64,000 bases of DNA from Bathymodiolus brooksi. Its lineage: Eukaryota > Mollusca > Bivalvia > Mytilida > Modiolidae. Of this stretch, positions 22,790 to 33,895 are shown piece after piece; the first letter of the stretch is position 1; every line of letters starts with the position of its first letter. The DNA lies in assembly GCA_963680875.1 (NCBI GenBank), contig OY804579.1:34209804-34273803 (forward strand). Direction: 5' to 3'. Made by a program: the position numbers and the translations under genes. The notes below the pieces were generated by a model. It did no database searches. It was not told the DNA's origin and worked only from the letters and a program-made list of their open reading frames with translations.

Positions 22790-23560
22790 GTTACTGTGTG
22801 CATTATCAGGATTATAATGTCAGCTAGAGGGGTTAGTGTTTGTATTAACAGGGTTATACGGTCAGCCACAGGGGGTTACTGTTTGTATTATCAGGGTCAT
22901 AAGGTCAACTACAGGTGCTACTGTTTGTATTATCGGGGCTATAAGGTCAGCCACAGGGATTCCTGTTTGTATTATCAGGGTCATAAGCCTAAAGGTCAGA
23001 TAGAGGGGTTACTGTTTGCATTATCAGGGTCATAATGTCAGCTAGAGGGGTTACTGTTTGTATTATCATGGCTATAAGGTCAGCTAGAGGGGTTACTATT
23101 TGTATTATTGTTATAAGATCAGCTAGAGGGTTTACTTCTAGTATTATCAGGGTCATAAGGTCAGCCACTGGGGTTACTGTTTGTATTATTAGGGTCATAA
23201 GGTCAGCTAGAGGGGTTACTATTTGTATTATCAGGGTCATAGGGTCAGCTAGAGAGGTTACTGTTTGTATTATCATGGTTATAAGGTCAGCCACAGGGGT
23301 TACGGTTTGTATTATCAGGGTCATAAGGTCAGCTAGAGGGTTACTGTTTGTATTATCAGGGTCATAATGTCAGCTAGAAGGGTTACTATTTGTATTATCA
23401 TGGTTATAAGGTCAGTCACAGGGGTTACTGTTTGTATTATCACGGTCATAAGATCAGCTAGAGGGGTTACTGTTTCTATTCAGGGTCATAAGGTTAGCTA
23501 GAGGGGTTACTGTTTGCATTATCAGGGCTAAAGGTCAGCGAGGGGGGTTACTTAGTTAGG
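22790..23560. repeat. 43-bp tandem repeat array
   Basis: About 18 diverged copies of GGTTACTGTTTGTATTATCA + GGGTCATAAGGTCAGCTAGA + GGG. It starts about 200 bp from the acceptor of the TPPP middle exon. Because 43 is not a multiple of three, both strands show periodic open frames of about 110 codons, which are not genes. Confidence 0.9.
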
Positions 23561-24132
23561 GGCTTAAAGTTTATATTATCACGGTTAACAGGTTAGGGAA
23601 TTGCTGTTTGTATTACCAGGATAATTAGGTCAGAGGTTTATTGTCTTTATTATCATGGTAATTAGGTCGGATAGTTACTACTTGGTATCGTGATGGTTAT
23701 CACATGTAGGTCATTCGATTCCTGTTTGTATTATCAAGGAGTATTACGCCTGGAGGTTTCCGCAATGGTTAGTAAAGCATCGATTGTTGGCAGACTATTT
23801 GCTAATTCGTGAATGTGGCATAGGTTTGATGTGGCGATGCCTTAGTGTCACAACCACATGTCTCGATCAACTATCTTGAGTATACACGTGCATATGTTGG
23901 TATGTATAGTAAAGATACATTGATCGATACAAGTGTCTGTGGCTAGTGTTAAGAATAAAAAAATAAAAAACCACACACACACATTAAAATAGGGATATTT
24001 AACGGGAAAAGAACATAATGGGAAACTATTATGGAGAGTGTTGTATTCTCAACTTCAAAAATTTAAAACCAGAGACCAACATAAGTATAAGTATACGATA
24101 GTACTGGATTGACTTTCAAAAAGACGACATAC

Positions 24133-24329
24133 TTCGTAGCTTTGTCAGCAACATAAGGCCAAACACTGGCGTCCATTCTCTGTTTCGTGGTAGTATCTTT
24201 ACCAATACAATCTTGAACACATTTACCCCATGCTTGGTTTGTCATCTTGTTTGGGTCCTTAGGTTTAGAAACACTATTCCATTTCTTAAATTGTGCGATC
24301 AAGTCATCAACATCACCACCAGTAGCCAT
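24133..24329 (-). CDS. TPPP/p25-alpha, first coding exon (1)
   Basis: The ATG at 24329 (context AACCATGGCT) opens MATGGDVDDLIAQFKKWNSV. The p25-alpha family's N-terminal half follows: MTNQAWGKCVQDCIGKD, equivalent to the MNGKxWxKLCKDCxVxDGK block of vertebrate TPPPs, and MDASVWPYVADKATK in place of the TDxDIVFSKVK segment. The best donor is GAA|GTATGT after 24133, leaving two bases of a lysine codon that exon 2 completes. An acceptor-like TGTTATTTTAG ends ten bases before the ATG, so a 5'UTR exon lies further upstream. With exons 2 and 3a or 3b the protein is 176 or 175 residues, the size of the short TPPP forms that lack the vertebrate TPPP1 N-terminal extension. Expected role: cytoplasmic, microtubule binding and stabilisation, often tied to cilia. 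Confidence 0.9.
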
Positions 24330-24485
24330 GGTTATTTATCTAAAATAACACAAAAACAATTAATTATATTCTATAGTACATTAAAATTAAATTCAGTATA
24401 TAGTAGCTGAAAATAAAATATCAATTAGAATGTACACATTTCTCCAATTTGACCATGCATTACCTCTAATCCAATTATAATTTGA

Positions 24486-24735
24486 GAGAGTGATTGTTGT
24501 TTAAAGCCAAGTGAGTAATTTTTCAGCTATATAATGGCGAGAACAAATTACATTTCGATGATATGATGATGATGACAATGCTGATGATGCCCTCTTTGTA
24601 CTAGACCAACACAGTCAATGTTGTGGGGAAGCAACAAAACCATGTTTTTAGTCTTTGGTTTGAACCGACCACGACTAGATCCCACGATCTACAGCATTCG
24701 AAGCGAGAAATGCTAACCATTACATCAACTATGCA
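24486..24735 (-). mobile_element. tRNA-derived SINE
   Basis: On the minus strand the head reads GATGTAATGGTTAGCATTTC (box A-like), a box B-like GGGATCTAGTC, and GTCGGTTCAAACC. The tail complement GTGATTGTTGTTTAAAGCCA and GAGTAATTTTTCAGCTAT lies at 24490-24530. Compare the unit of the 37-bp satellite, which matches this tail. Confidence 0.8.
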
Positions 24736-24827
24736 GTTACAATGAATGGCAGAAAAGGTGTAATCGTATGCAGGTTGGTGTGCACTCTTAAGAATATGGA
24801 TCAGACTATACTTCTGAAATTACAGGT

Positions 24828-27140
24828 TACTGTCATGACTTTGTTACTTTGTTAACTGTTATGGAATGTCTGTGTTACATATGACCACGGATATGTTCCA
24901 TTTGTGGCACAGATGACCACGGATATGTTCCATTTGTGTTACAGATGACAACGGATATGTTCCGTCTGTGTTACAGATGCCCACGGATATGTTCTGTCTG
25001 TGTTACAGATAACCACAGATATGTTCCATTTGTGGTACAGATGACCACGGATATCTTCCGTCTATGCTACAGATGACCATGGATATGTTCCATTTGTGGT
25101 ACAGATGACCACATATATGTTCCGTCTGCGTTACAGATGACCACGGATGTGTTCCGTCTATGTTGCAGATGAAAACGGATGTTCCATTTGTGCTACAGAT
25201 GACCACGCATATGTTCCATTAATGCTATAGATGACCACGGATATGTTCCGTCTATGTTAGACGACCATGGATATGCTCCATTTGTGCTACAGATGACCAC
25301 GGATATGCTCCGTTAGTGTTGCAGATCACCAAGGATAATTATGTTCCCTTTGTGCTATATATGACCACGGATATGTTCCTTTTGTGCTACATATGACCAC
25401 CACGGACATGTTCCTTTTGTGCTACAGATGACCACGGATGTTTCATTTGTGTTACAGATGACCGTGGATATGTTCCATGTGTGTTACAGATGACCACGGA
25501 TATGTTCCGTTTGTGCTACAGATGACCACGGATATGTTCCGTTTATGCTACAGATGACCGTGGATATGTTCCGTTTGTGCTACAGATGACCATGGATATG
25601 TTCCGTTTGTGTTACAGATGACCACGAATATGTTCCGCTAGTGTTACAGATGCCCATGGATATTTCCCTTTTGTGTTACAGATGACCATGGATATGTTCC
25701 GTTTGTGCTACAGATGACAACGGATATGTTCCGTTTGTGCTACATATGACCACGGATATGTTCCGTCTGTGTTACAGATGCCCACGGATATGTTCTGTCT
25801 GTGTTACAGATAACCACAGATATGTTCCATTTGTGGTACAGATGACCACGGATATCTTCCGTCTATGCTACAGATGACCATGGATATGTTCCATTTGTGG
25901 TACAGATGACCACATATATGTTCCGTCTGCGTTACAGATGACCACGGATGTGTTCCGTCTATGTTGCAGATGAAAACGGATGTTCCATTTGTGCTACAGA
26001 TGACCACGCATATGTTCCATTAATGCTATAGATGACCACGGATATGTTCCGTCTATGTTAGACGACCATGGATATGCTCCATTTGTGCTACAGATGACCA
26101 CGGATATGCTCCGTTAGTGTTGCAGATCACCAAGGATAATTATGTTCCCTTTGTGCTATATATGACCACGGATATGTTCCTTTTGTGCTACATATGACCA
26201 CCACGGACATGTTCCTTTTGTGCTACAGATGACCACGGATGTTTCATTTGTGTTACAGATGACCGTGGATATGTTCCATGTGTGTTACAGATGACCACGG
26301 ATATGTTCCGTTTGTGCTACAGATGACCACGGATATGTTCCGTTTATGCTACAGATGACCGTGGATATGTTCCGTTTGTGCTACAGATGACCATGGATAT
26401 GTTCCGTTTGTGTTACAGATGACCACGAATATGTTCCGCTAGTGTTACAGATGCCCATGGATATTTCCCTTTTGTGTTACAGATGACCATGGATATGTTC
26501 CGTTTGTGCTACAGATGACAACGGATATGTTCCGTTTGTGCTACATATGACCACGGATATGTTCCGCTAGTGTTACAGATGACCACGGATATTTTCCTTT
26601 TGTGTTACAGATGCCCACGGATATGTTCCGTTTGTGCTACAAATGACCACGGATATGTTCCGTTTGTGCTACAGATGACCACGGATATGTTCTGCTAGTG
26701 TTATAGATGACCACGGATATTTTCCTTTTGTGTAACAGATGGCCACGGATATGTTCCGTTTGTGCTACATATGACCATGCATATGTTCCATTTGTGTTAC
26801 AGATGACGACGGATATGTTCCTTTTGTGTAACAGATGACCACGGATATGTTCCGTTTGTGCTACAGATGACCATGTATATGTTCCGTTTGTGCTACGTAT
26901 GCCCATGTATATGTTCCATATGTGCTACAGATGACCATGTATATGTTCCATTTGTGTTACAGATTACCACGGATATGTTCCATATGTGCTACAGATGACC
27001 ATGTATATGTTCCATGTGTGTTACATATGATCGCGGATATGTTCCGTTTGTGCTACAGATGCCCATGCATATGTTCCATTTGTGCTACAGATTACCACGG
27101 ATATGTTCCTTTTGTGTAACAGATGACCACGGATATGTTC
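24828..27140. repeat. 32-bp minisatellite derived from a reverse-transcriptase 3' end
   Basis: About 70 copies of a unit near TTTGTGCTACAGATGACCAC + GGATATGTTCCG. The left edge (24828-24900) is not repeat but RT-tail sequence: TTACTGTCATGACTTTGTTA, then TTATGGAATGTCTGTG, parallel to the RT remnant at 12.7 kb. The unit itself equals the next piece of that remnant (ACCACGATATGTTCC). A block of 801 bp is duplicated exactly or nearly so: 24.96-25.76 kb and 25.76-26.56 kb. Because 32 is not a multiple of three, the open frames read as cycling TDDHGYVPFV and TTDMFRLCY motifs; they are not genes. It lies in the TPPP 5' intron. Confidence 0.92.
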
Positions 27141-28542
27141 CGCTAATCGTAATCAAATCCATGTCTCCCTTTCATTTTGGCCATTACATTGTTTTACGGA
27201 TAATAAGTATTCCCTTTGGTATCTTCAGACTGTTCTTTCTGTTTGCTTAATCATTTAAATTGTATATATTGCTATACATTACACCTGTGTTTATATGTTT
27301 TACCCTCCACTGAACAATGCTTAGTACCTGTCAGCAAAAAACAACTAAGTTAATATCTTTAAATAATTCTTATGATATCTATCCTAAGTAAAGTAATACG
27401 TGTACAAAAGATTGTCAATATTCAATTTATTTAAATTTAAAAAATAAGTATATACATGTATAAAATACCTGACAACAAAGGTGAACTTTCAACTTGTATA
27501 GTCAGATATCAAAATTGTCATGTGTCAAAAACATTTCACTGAATTCAGTTGAATGACACACGACAAATAAGCAAATGATTGAATATTTTATGAACTTTTA
27601 AATTGATCAATATTGGCACCGTGCCAATTAATATTCTTTTGTTAAATAAATGCTTGTTTAAGCGCTATTATATATCAATGCATTGTCATTCTAATAAAAA
27701 CCCAAGTCATAGACAAACAATTTCAAGTATGCCGAGAACGGTAGCTCTTGAATGATATCCTGTAGAATATATAGTTGCGAGAAAGGTTGTGATAACACCC
27801 CCCTTTTTTTTAGAATCGTTAAAGACTTTATTGCAATACAAATTATAGAGAACTTCAAAGATGATGAAAGTTATAGAGAGCTAAAAAATAATGTTGGGAT
27901 TCTCCCTCATTTCCGAAAAAAGGGCAGTATTCAAAGGGAGGTAATTCCAACAGAGTATATAGTACTAAATAATCTATCGGGAAATTAAAAATAAAAAATC
28001 AATTGGAGACTTCATCAATCAATCATAAACTTAACCACCATTTAGAACAGAGTGTGATCGAGATATCACAAATCCGATAATTATTGTGTAGATCATGTAT
28101 ACAAATATCGAATCTAAGGTGACACACCCAGATAATTACTCACTTACAAGATAAATGTATACTGTTGCATAGCTGCCGTTTTTATAAATATACCTAAAAT
28201 CAACCACTTGTTTGCAAATATATCTCTGTACTTTTGTTCTAAAATGTTTCAAAGGTATCCAGTAGAACATTTTATATGGCAAAATAAAACAAACATAAAT
28301 AATTACTAGTCAAAATCCATTTTCTGTGTAAGATAAAATCGCTTATATTTCCTGCATGCATAAAATACTTATAAACACAAAAATAACTCATCCTCGTTGT
28401 GTATTATCAATATTTGATGCTGTCAGGAAGTTTATAAACTACATGTGTGAATACACAGTATCCAATGTCTTCTAAAGCATCAATGGATAATTATTACAAA
28501 TTGCTTGATGATTGATCATAAAATTATTAAACAAAAACCTAC
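27141..28542. other. Non-coding stretch (probable TPPP 5' intron)
   Basis: No gene-like exon is seen. Two short inverted repeats are present: TTGTCATGTGTCA against TGACACACGACAA (27516-27567), and AATATTGGCACCGTGCCAAT (about 27610-27630). Confidence 0.45.
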
Positions 28543-28672
28543 CGTTATAAATGTCTGTCTGTATCGGAGAACTTAAAATGTAAACAACTGCTTGTTACCG
28601 TTTACTTTGACAACACGTGACACTACTTACTGAAAAAGTTACTGGATTAAGTGCTTCCAATCTATATATATT
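28543..28672 (-). promoter_or_regulatory. Possible TPPP promoter and 5'UTR exon
   Basis: On the minus strand a TATATATAG word (about 28672-28664) is followed by a CACGTG E-box (about 28618) and, 90 nt further, by a strong donor-like ACG|GTAGGT at 28543/28542. This would provide the non-coding first exon that the acceptor before the TPPP ATG demands. It is inference only; no transcript evidence is available. Confidence 0.25.
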
Positions 28673-29545
28673 ATGTTGATATCAGCCCACCCGTGGAAAG
28701 CGCATGAGTAAACTTGTTCTGTAAAATTGTATTTTAACTTTAGAGAAAAAGTAAAATAACCATTTCCTTTATTTTCTCATAAGGTATTGATTTAAATTGT
28801 ATTGGGTGAAATTTGTTGCACTTCGCTGTCATGCGAAAATATATAAATATCTATATTCGTGTTTAAACTAGAAATGTATATATCTTTATGAAAATTTATG
28901 TCGTATAAGCAAGTTAGTGAACCATCAATGATATACACAATGGTATTACTATAGCTACGTGTAAACAAATTCTCCATTTTATCATATCTAGCCGCGTACA
29001 ATCGATATTGCCTTGCACTATAACCCACTGTATATATTAAGCTGTGTTTGAAGATGTACTTTAAAGTATCGGACCAAGTTTTTAAACATTTCAATTAAAA
29101 AGTATCAACACTTATAAAAGAAAGGTTTTTTGAATGTTTTTTTCAATATTATTTTGTAAATTGTAAACCATTCGGTATGATTATTAATTATGGAAATGCT
29201 GACGTGGGTTTAACACTGGGCTGTGACTAAATAGAGAGGGAATATATATAAGATTTAGTTATATGTCAAACGGCACATGTACGTACACGGCCATGGATCA
29301 TTAACTACATTGGTATTGATTGTAATAGAAAATTAATCTACTTTCACCAAGCTATTTATTCTTCAATGAAATATTAATTTAAAACCATTTCTATAAGCTG
29401 TCGTCTATTAATATTTATTTGACATGCCACGGGTCAGCTGGATTATCTACTGAGATACTCTGAAAACTAATGATCGGAAAATGTAGATAAAACTGCTCAT
29501 ACTGCTTCAAAATATTCCAATCCTACATCCCATACATGGTATCTA
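28673..29545. other. Non-coding stretch
   Basis: No gene, SINE or array recognised. A 100-codon minus frame at 28792-29094 has no family resemblance. Confidence 0.45.
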
Positions 29546-29618
29546 TGCACAAGGAAAAAAGTTAAGCACCCCCTGATATATTAAAACATATTAAAATCCA
29601 CCTGTGATGTAAATCTAT

Positions 29619-29883
29619 TGTCCAAACTCTCCATTATTTTTAAGGAATGGAGAGTTATTGTTCTCTTTGTACTTTTAAGGTCCCACAAGGGGCAAACAAT
29701 TTAATACTTTGTACTTTAGATACTATACACAGACTTTTCTTTGTTACAAGATTAATAATTAATCAAATTAATAAAGTACAATGGGTGGATTTTATGTTGG
29801 AGAATGTCCTCGTATCTCTCCATTCCTTAAAAACAATGGGCCTCGGCTCCATTATTTTTAAGGAATGGAGAGTTACTTGGACA
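29619..29883. mobile_element. Palindromic element nested in the Tc1 copy
   Basis: The left end TGTCCAAACTCTCCATT and right end AATGGAGAGTTACTTGGACA are inverted repeats. The near-palindrome CTCCATTATTTTTAAGGAAT + GGAG occurs at both ends, and its reverse TCTCCATTCCTTAAAAACAA lies at about 29818. This accounts for the unusually long distance between the Tc1 left end and its transposase. No clear target duplication was found. Confidence 0.55.
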
Positions 29884-30111
29884 TTCTCCTATACATAAGT
29901 TACACTAAGTTTAGATTCTAATATCTATATTGATTATAGCAAGAACAATGTTCCATTAAAAAGATGTGCTCACACAGGTGTGACCATTATGTCTAATATC
30001 GACTAGTTATGCACGTGAATCATGCCTCTCACGCAATACTCAAAATTCAGTATTTTCGAATTTGGGTATTTAAGTCCGGTGTTTTAAAAAAATTATTCAT
30101 TCTCAGTAAGC

Positions 30112-30895
30112 ATGGTACGAAGGCGAATATCAGAAGCACAAAGATGGCAAATAATCGGCATGCATACAACAGATGTCCTTCAAAGCTATTGGACGTCAGA
30201 TGGGCTACCACTATACTGTAGTCAGCCGACTGGTGAGAAAACACACACAAACCAACAATGTGAAAGACTTGCCAAGATCCGGCAGACCACGGGTAACATC
30301 TGATCTGATCGAGACGACAGGGTATTGCAACGTTTGGTTAGACGGATGCCATTCGCAACCAGTCCCGTACTCAAACAACACTGGCTGCCCAATAGACGTC
30401 TGTCAACAAGAACAGTTAGAAACCGTCTGAAATCAGCGTGACTTAAGTCAAGGAGAATCATTAAACGTCCACTGTTGGCAGACCGACATCGACGATCACG
30501 TTTGGCATGGGGTTTAGCATGACATGGTTGGAATTTAAGGACATGGCGCAAGATCCATTGGTCAGACGAGAGCCGGTTTCTGCTTCATGTAACCGACGGC
30601 CGGATGAGGATTTGGACAAAAATACAGCCTATACCCCAAGGAACATCCAGCCAACTGTCCTTTACGGTGGAGGCTCAGTAATGGTTTGGGGGTGTATCTC
30701 TCGTGACTGCAAGCTGGATTTAGTCACCATACAAGGCAACCTAACTGGTGATTAGTACATCAGATTCAGAGACGTCTTGTCCCCCATTTCGACAACCACC
30801 CACTAGCTGCAAGGCGTGTGTATATATGGATGACAACGCCAGGCCTCATCGTTCAAGAGCAGTAACTGCCTACCTCCAAAACAAAGCGATTAAAT
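30112..30895 (+). pseudogene. Tc1-like transposase remnant
   Basis: Starts MVRRRISEAQRWQIIGMHTT, then after a frameshift MSFKAIGRQMGYHYTVVSRL, VRKHTQTNNVKDLPRSGRPR: the paired-like bipartite DNA-binding region with its GRPR hook. Further pieces in changing frames are LSTRTVRNRLKSA, the catalytic IHWSDESRFLLHVTDGRMRI, YGGGSVMVWGCISRDCKLDL, and YMDDNARPHRSRAVTAYLQN (second catalytic D). Stops and at least four frame changes make it non-functional. The C-terminal end with the last catalytic residue is missing or decayed. Order and motifs are those of Tc1-family DDE transposases. Confidence 0.9.
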
Positions 30896-31703
30896 ATTCA
30901 TTAAATTAACATTTTTCTTGATTTTTTTTGTGGTTTCTTACAGCCAATGTAATATCCTAACAGGTCACCATTGCGTTCTTGAGATTATCTGGTCAGTAAT
31001 CTCGTGATACTTGTATCGTTTGTCATTTCAAAAAAACATGGGGGTGCTTAACTTTTTTCTTCGTATATATACATAATGTTATAAAAAAACACGTCCGAAA
31101 GAAAAATAAATACTTGTGACCTTGACTACAACAATAAATCACAAAACATTATTTCTTATCAAATATGAAAAGATATTTTATCTTTATGACAGCTGTTTCT
31201 ATGCTATTTACAAATAGCTTATTTTATGAGATAATTCAAAGCATATCTATACTATCAACATTTCTTATTTTCTTAGCTAACCATAGCGACCTTCTATGAT
31301 TAATCATATACAATGTACATGCATGTACGTGTATCTTGGGAGAAATAAACTTGACTTCCCACCATCGTACCAAGCAAGGCTGTAAAATAAATGTACTTCG
31401 TACAAAGATGCATTAACTTCAGCTGTGGTAAAGTTATAACGCTATGCAAATCAATGGACATGGGTGCCCTCAATTAAAAAAACCACGAACACCTTGTCAT
31501 ATAACAGGAATATATTAGTATCTGCATGCTCGTGTTGAGAGGATAACCGAACAGATCATAAAGGGGTGGGGGGGATATTGATTTACCTTCTGCTATTAAT
31601 TACGATATATCTACACTCCAGATAGTAGAGTATGAGTACGGAAAATTATCCAAATCCAATCGTAGCAGAATATGTTTCTCCTATGACTAAAACGTCAAAA
31701 ATA

Positions 31704-32714
31704 TAGAGCAATGGAGGGTGTTTTCGACCGTGGGTAGTTTTCGACCCCCTCCATATATTCTGAGTCTCTAATCTATTTTTAGGCATAGGAAATACACGAT
31801 GCGTTATCAGGAGACTGGTAAAACGCTTGTCAAGCCACCGAGGGAGATATTGACAGGTCAACATTACGAAACCTGCAGAAAAAAATAAAAATATTTGTGC
31901 GACTACAAACAACCATTTAAAAAAAAGATTCTTAATGGATATCGTTTAGAAGGGAGCTTCAAACTAACATTTCCATATTAGATATTATCAACGATAAATA
32001 TTCACATATATGATAAAGCAAGTCGGCATCGATGGCCTGTGAATCTGATCAGTGGATTTTGACATACCAACTGTCAAGGTCACATGACCAAGGGGGTCGA
32101 AAACTACCTCCACAAAAATTAATATGCGGCAGTTTTCGACCACCTATTTTTTTTTTTTTAGATGTATCATCAATATTTCAATACTATTTGTGGCTAGTTG
32201 TGTCTACCGACTCTCAGAATATGATAGACTGCGACAAACCTGTTGTAATGTGGCCTAATGTGTCCGTGAAAAAATTATGACACGGAATCATATAAAATGA
32301 TATTATTACATCAGGCCATAATTGATCTGATATGATTCCACTGATTGTTGAACTGTCTGGGAATGTTTATGTTCCAGCTGATAATAAGCAACATAATTAC
32401 ATTTATAGAAACAAATACATAATATAGGGTAGAGGTTTGGCTCCAGCAGCTACAGTATATGGGATGTAACTAAAAAAAATATAGCAAGGGGGTCGAAAAC
32501 TTCCCCCCTATGTCGAAAACTGCCTCCCAAAGTTGGAAAATTTGAACAAACAAATGTTCCTTTCAGAATCGTTTTACGGGACCAGTGCATGGTGAAAATC
32601 ATTAAATGGAGTTTGTACATTAATAATATTTCACTACGTGAGGGCACAATGGAATAATGTCACATGTTTGCACATTTTAATTTTAAGGGGTCGAAAACTG
32701 CCTCCATTGCTCTA
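31704..32714. mobile_element. TIR element with repeated GTCGAAAACT motifs
   Basis: The left end TAGAGCAATGGAGGGTGTTT and right end AACTGCCTCCATTGCTCTA are inverted repeats. The motif GGGGTCGAAAACTRCCTCC, or parts of it in either orientation, recurs near 31735, 32093, 32132, 32488, 32512 and 32690. No transposase frame is seen. The superfamily is unknown, and a target duplication is not evident. Confidence 0.65.
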
Positions 32715-33895
32715 CTCGAATTGTTAATTTCCATCATTAATGACTGTCTAATGTAAATGAAGGGTGGGTGGAGGGGGGGGGGGGGCGGCTTCTCATGCAT
32801 CAGGTGATTATAAATATTAAGAAAATATACACCAATTGGTCAGACACGCTAATGTTAAGAATAGAAGAATTAAGTTTATTCCATTACATGCAAATTACTA
32901 TAGCTTTGTATACAGTAGTGTATAGATATTTGATTGGTTGAGACTGTTCCACCCGGCTGACAGATTGTGTTCCCCTTACTTTTAAGTAGTCCCGTATTGA
33001 ATCCTTGAAAATCATGTTGATCGCTTACCTCAAGAACTATTCTCAATGAAATCAGTTGTATTTTTAAAATGGTAACGTGACAAAACGCTCAATTCTAACA
33101 GCCGTACAACACGTCATCTTTTTACCATGACGGTTAGATACGGAAACAACGTCAAATACATTTCGCGGAATTTTAAGCTTTCAATTTTAAACCAATATAA
33201 TAGCTTAATCAAAAGTTTTTTTGTATTGCATTCATTAGCGTAAAATCTAGCCGGGTGGTCTGTTTGGTCGCTTGGGTCCTGAGCTGGTACAGGGTATAGC
33301 CTGGTAGGGGATACCGGAGCTCTGGATGTTTTAGCGATTACAGCCCTTACTATGTTACGTTTTTCTTATATGCATTTAGAAGAGGGGGTACATGTCCCTC
33401 TAATTCCGCACCCGTTTACTTCGATAAGGTTAGAAACATCCGCTCTCCGGTCGAAATCAATACAATTATTGATCTCGTAACTTCTCATTATAGTTTAAAT
33501 CCGGTACATGATTTGATACATCACTTGCTACTCTAGTGGGGCATAAATATTGGATGACTACAAAGTCCACCATTAGTGAGAACAATGTGATATGATGACA
33601 TTTTAATTACACCAGATACTGATCAGAGATACAAGAAAATATTATATAATCCAAGTCAGTTCCTGGACACTATAAACGACATCCCTACTGTTCTAAAGAC
33701 TGTCATCTCTGTACTTACTAAACAAAGTACAAACATGTACCGGTATTCCAATATTCCCCCGAAACAGGTGTCCGCACATAGTTTGTGGGACGAATCAATG
33801 TACACAATTCGCCTTTAGGACGGGACGGGGCGTAAATAAGCCACCCCTGTATGGAGACTGTACGAAAAAGAAAAGTTACAACACCTCCCAATCAG
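32715..33895. other. Non-coding stretch
   Basis: No gene recognised. Contains a G-run at 32774-32785. Confidence 0.45.

Larger units (their letters stand above)
29546..31067 (+). mobile_element. Tc1-like DNA transposon, inactive
   Basis: The terminal inverted repeats read GAAAAAAGTTAAGCACCCCC at the left (29554-29573) and the same 20 bases in inverse at the right (31040-31059), with a few more imperfect outer bases. TA dinucleotides flank both ends. At 1.5 kb it fits a Tc1 element plus a nested insertion (29619-29883). The transposase inside is broken. Confidence 0.88.

Noticed and set aside
22694..23367. Repetitive frames on both strands (SARGVTVCIIRVIR and DLMTLIIQTVTPLA types)
   Set aside because: Mirror translations of the 43-bp array.
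24828..27140. Cys/His-rich frames (MVICSTNGT..., CYRLPRICSICATDD...) as zinc-finger-like proteins
   Set aside because: Cycling frames of the 32-bp minisatellite, with no start or stop structure and no splice sites.
27752..27988. 78-codon plus frame as a small gene
   Set aside because: No recognisable domain, no promoter or splice signals noted, and AT-rich context; indistinguishable from chance.
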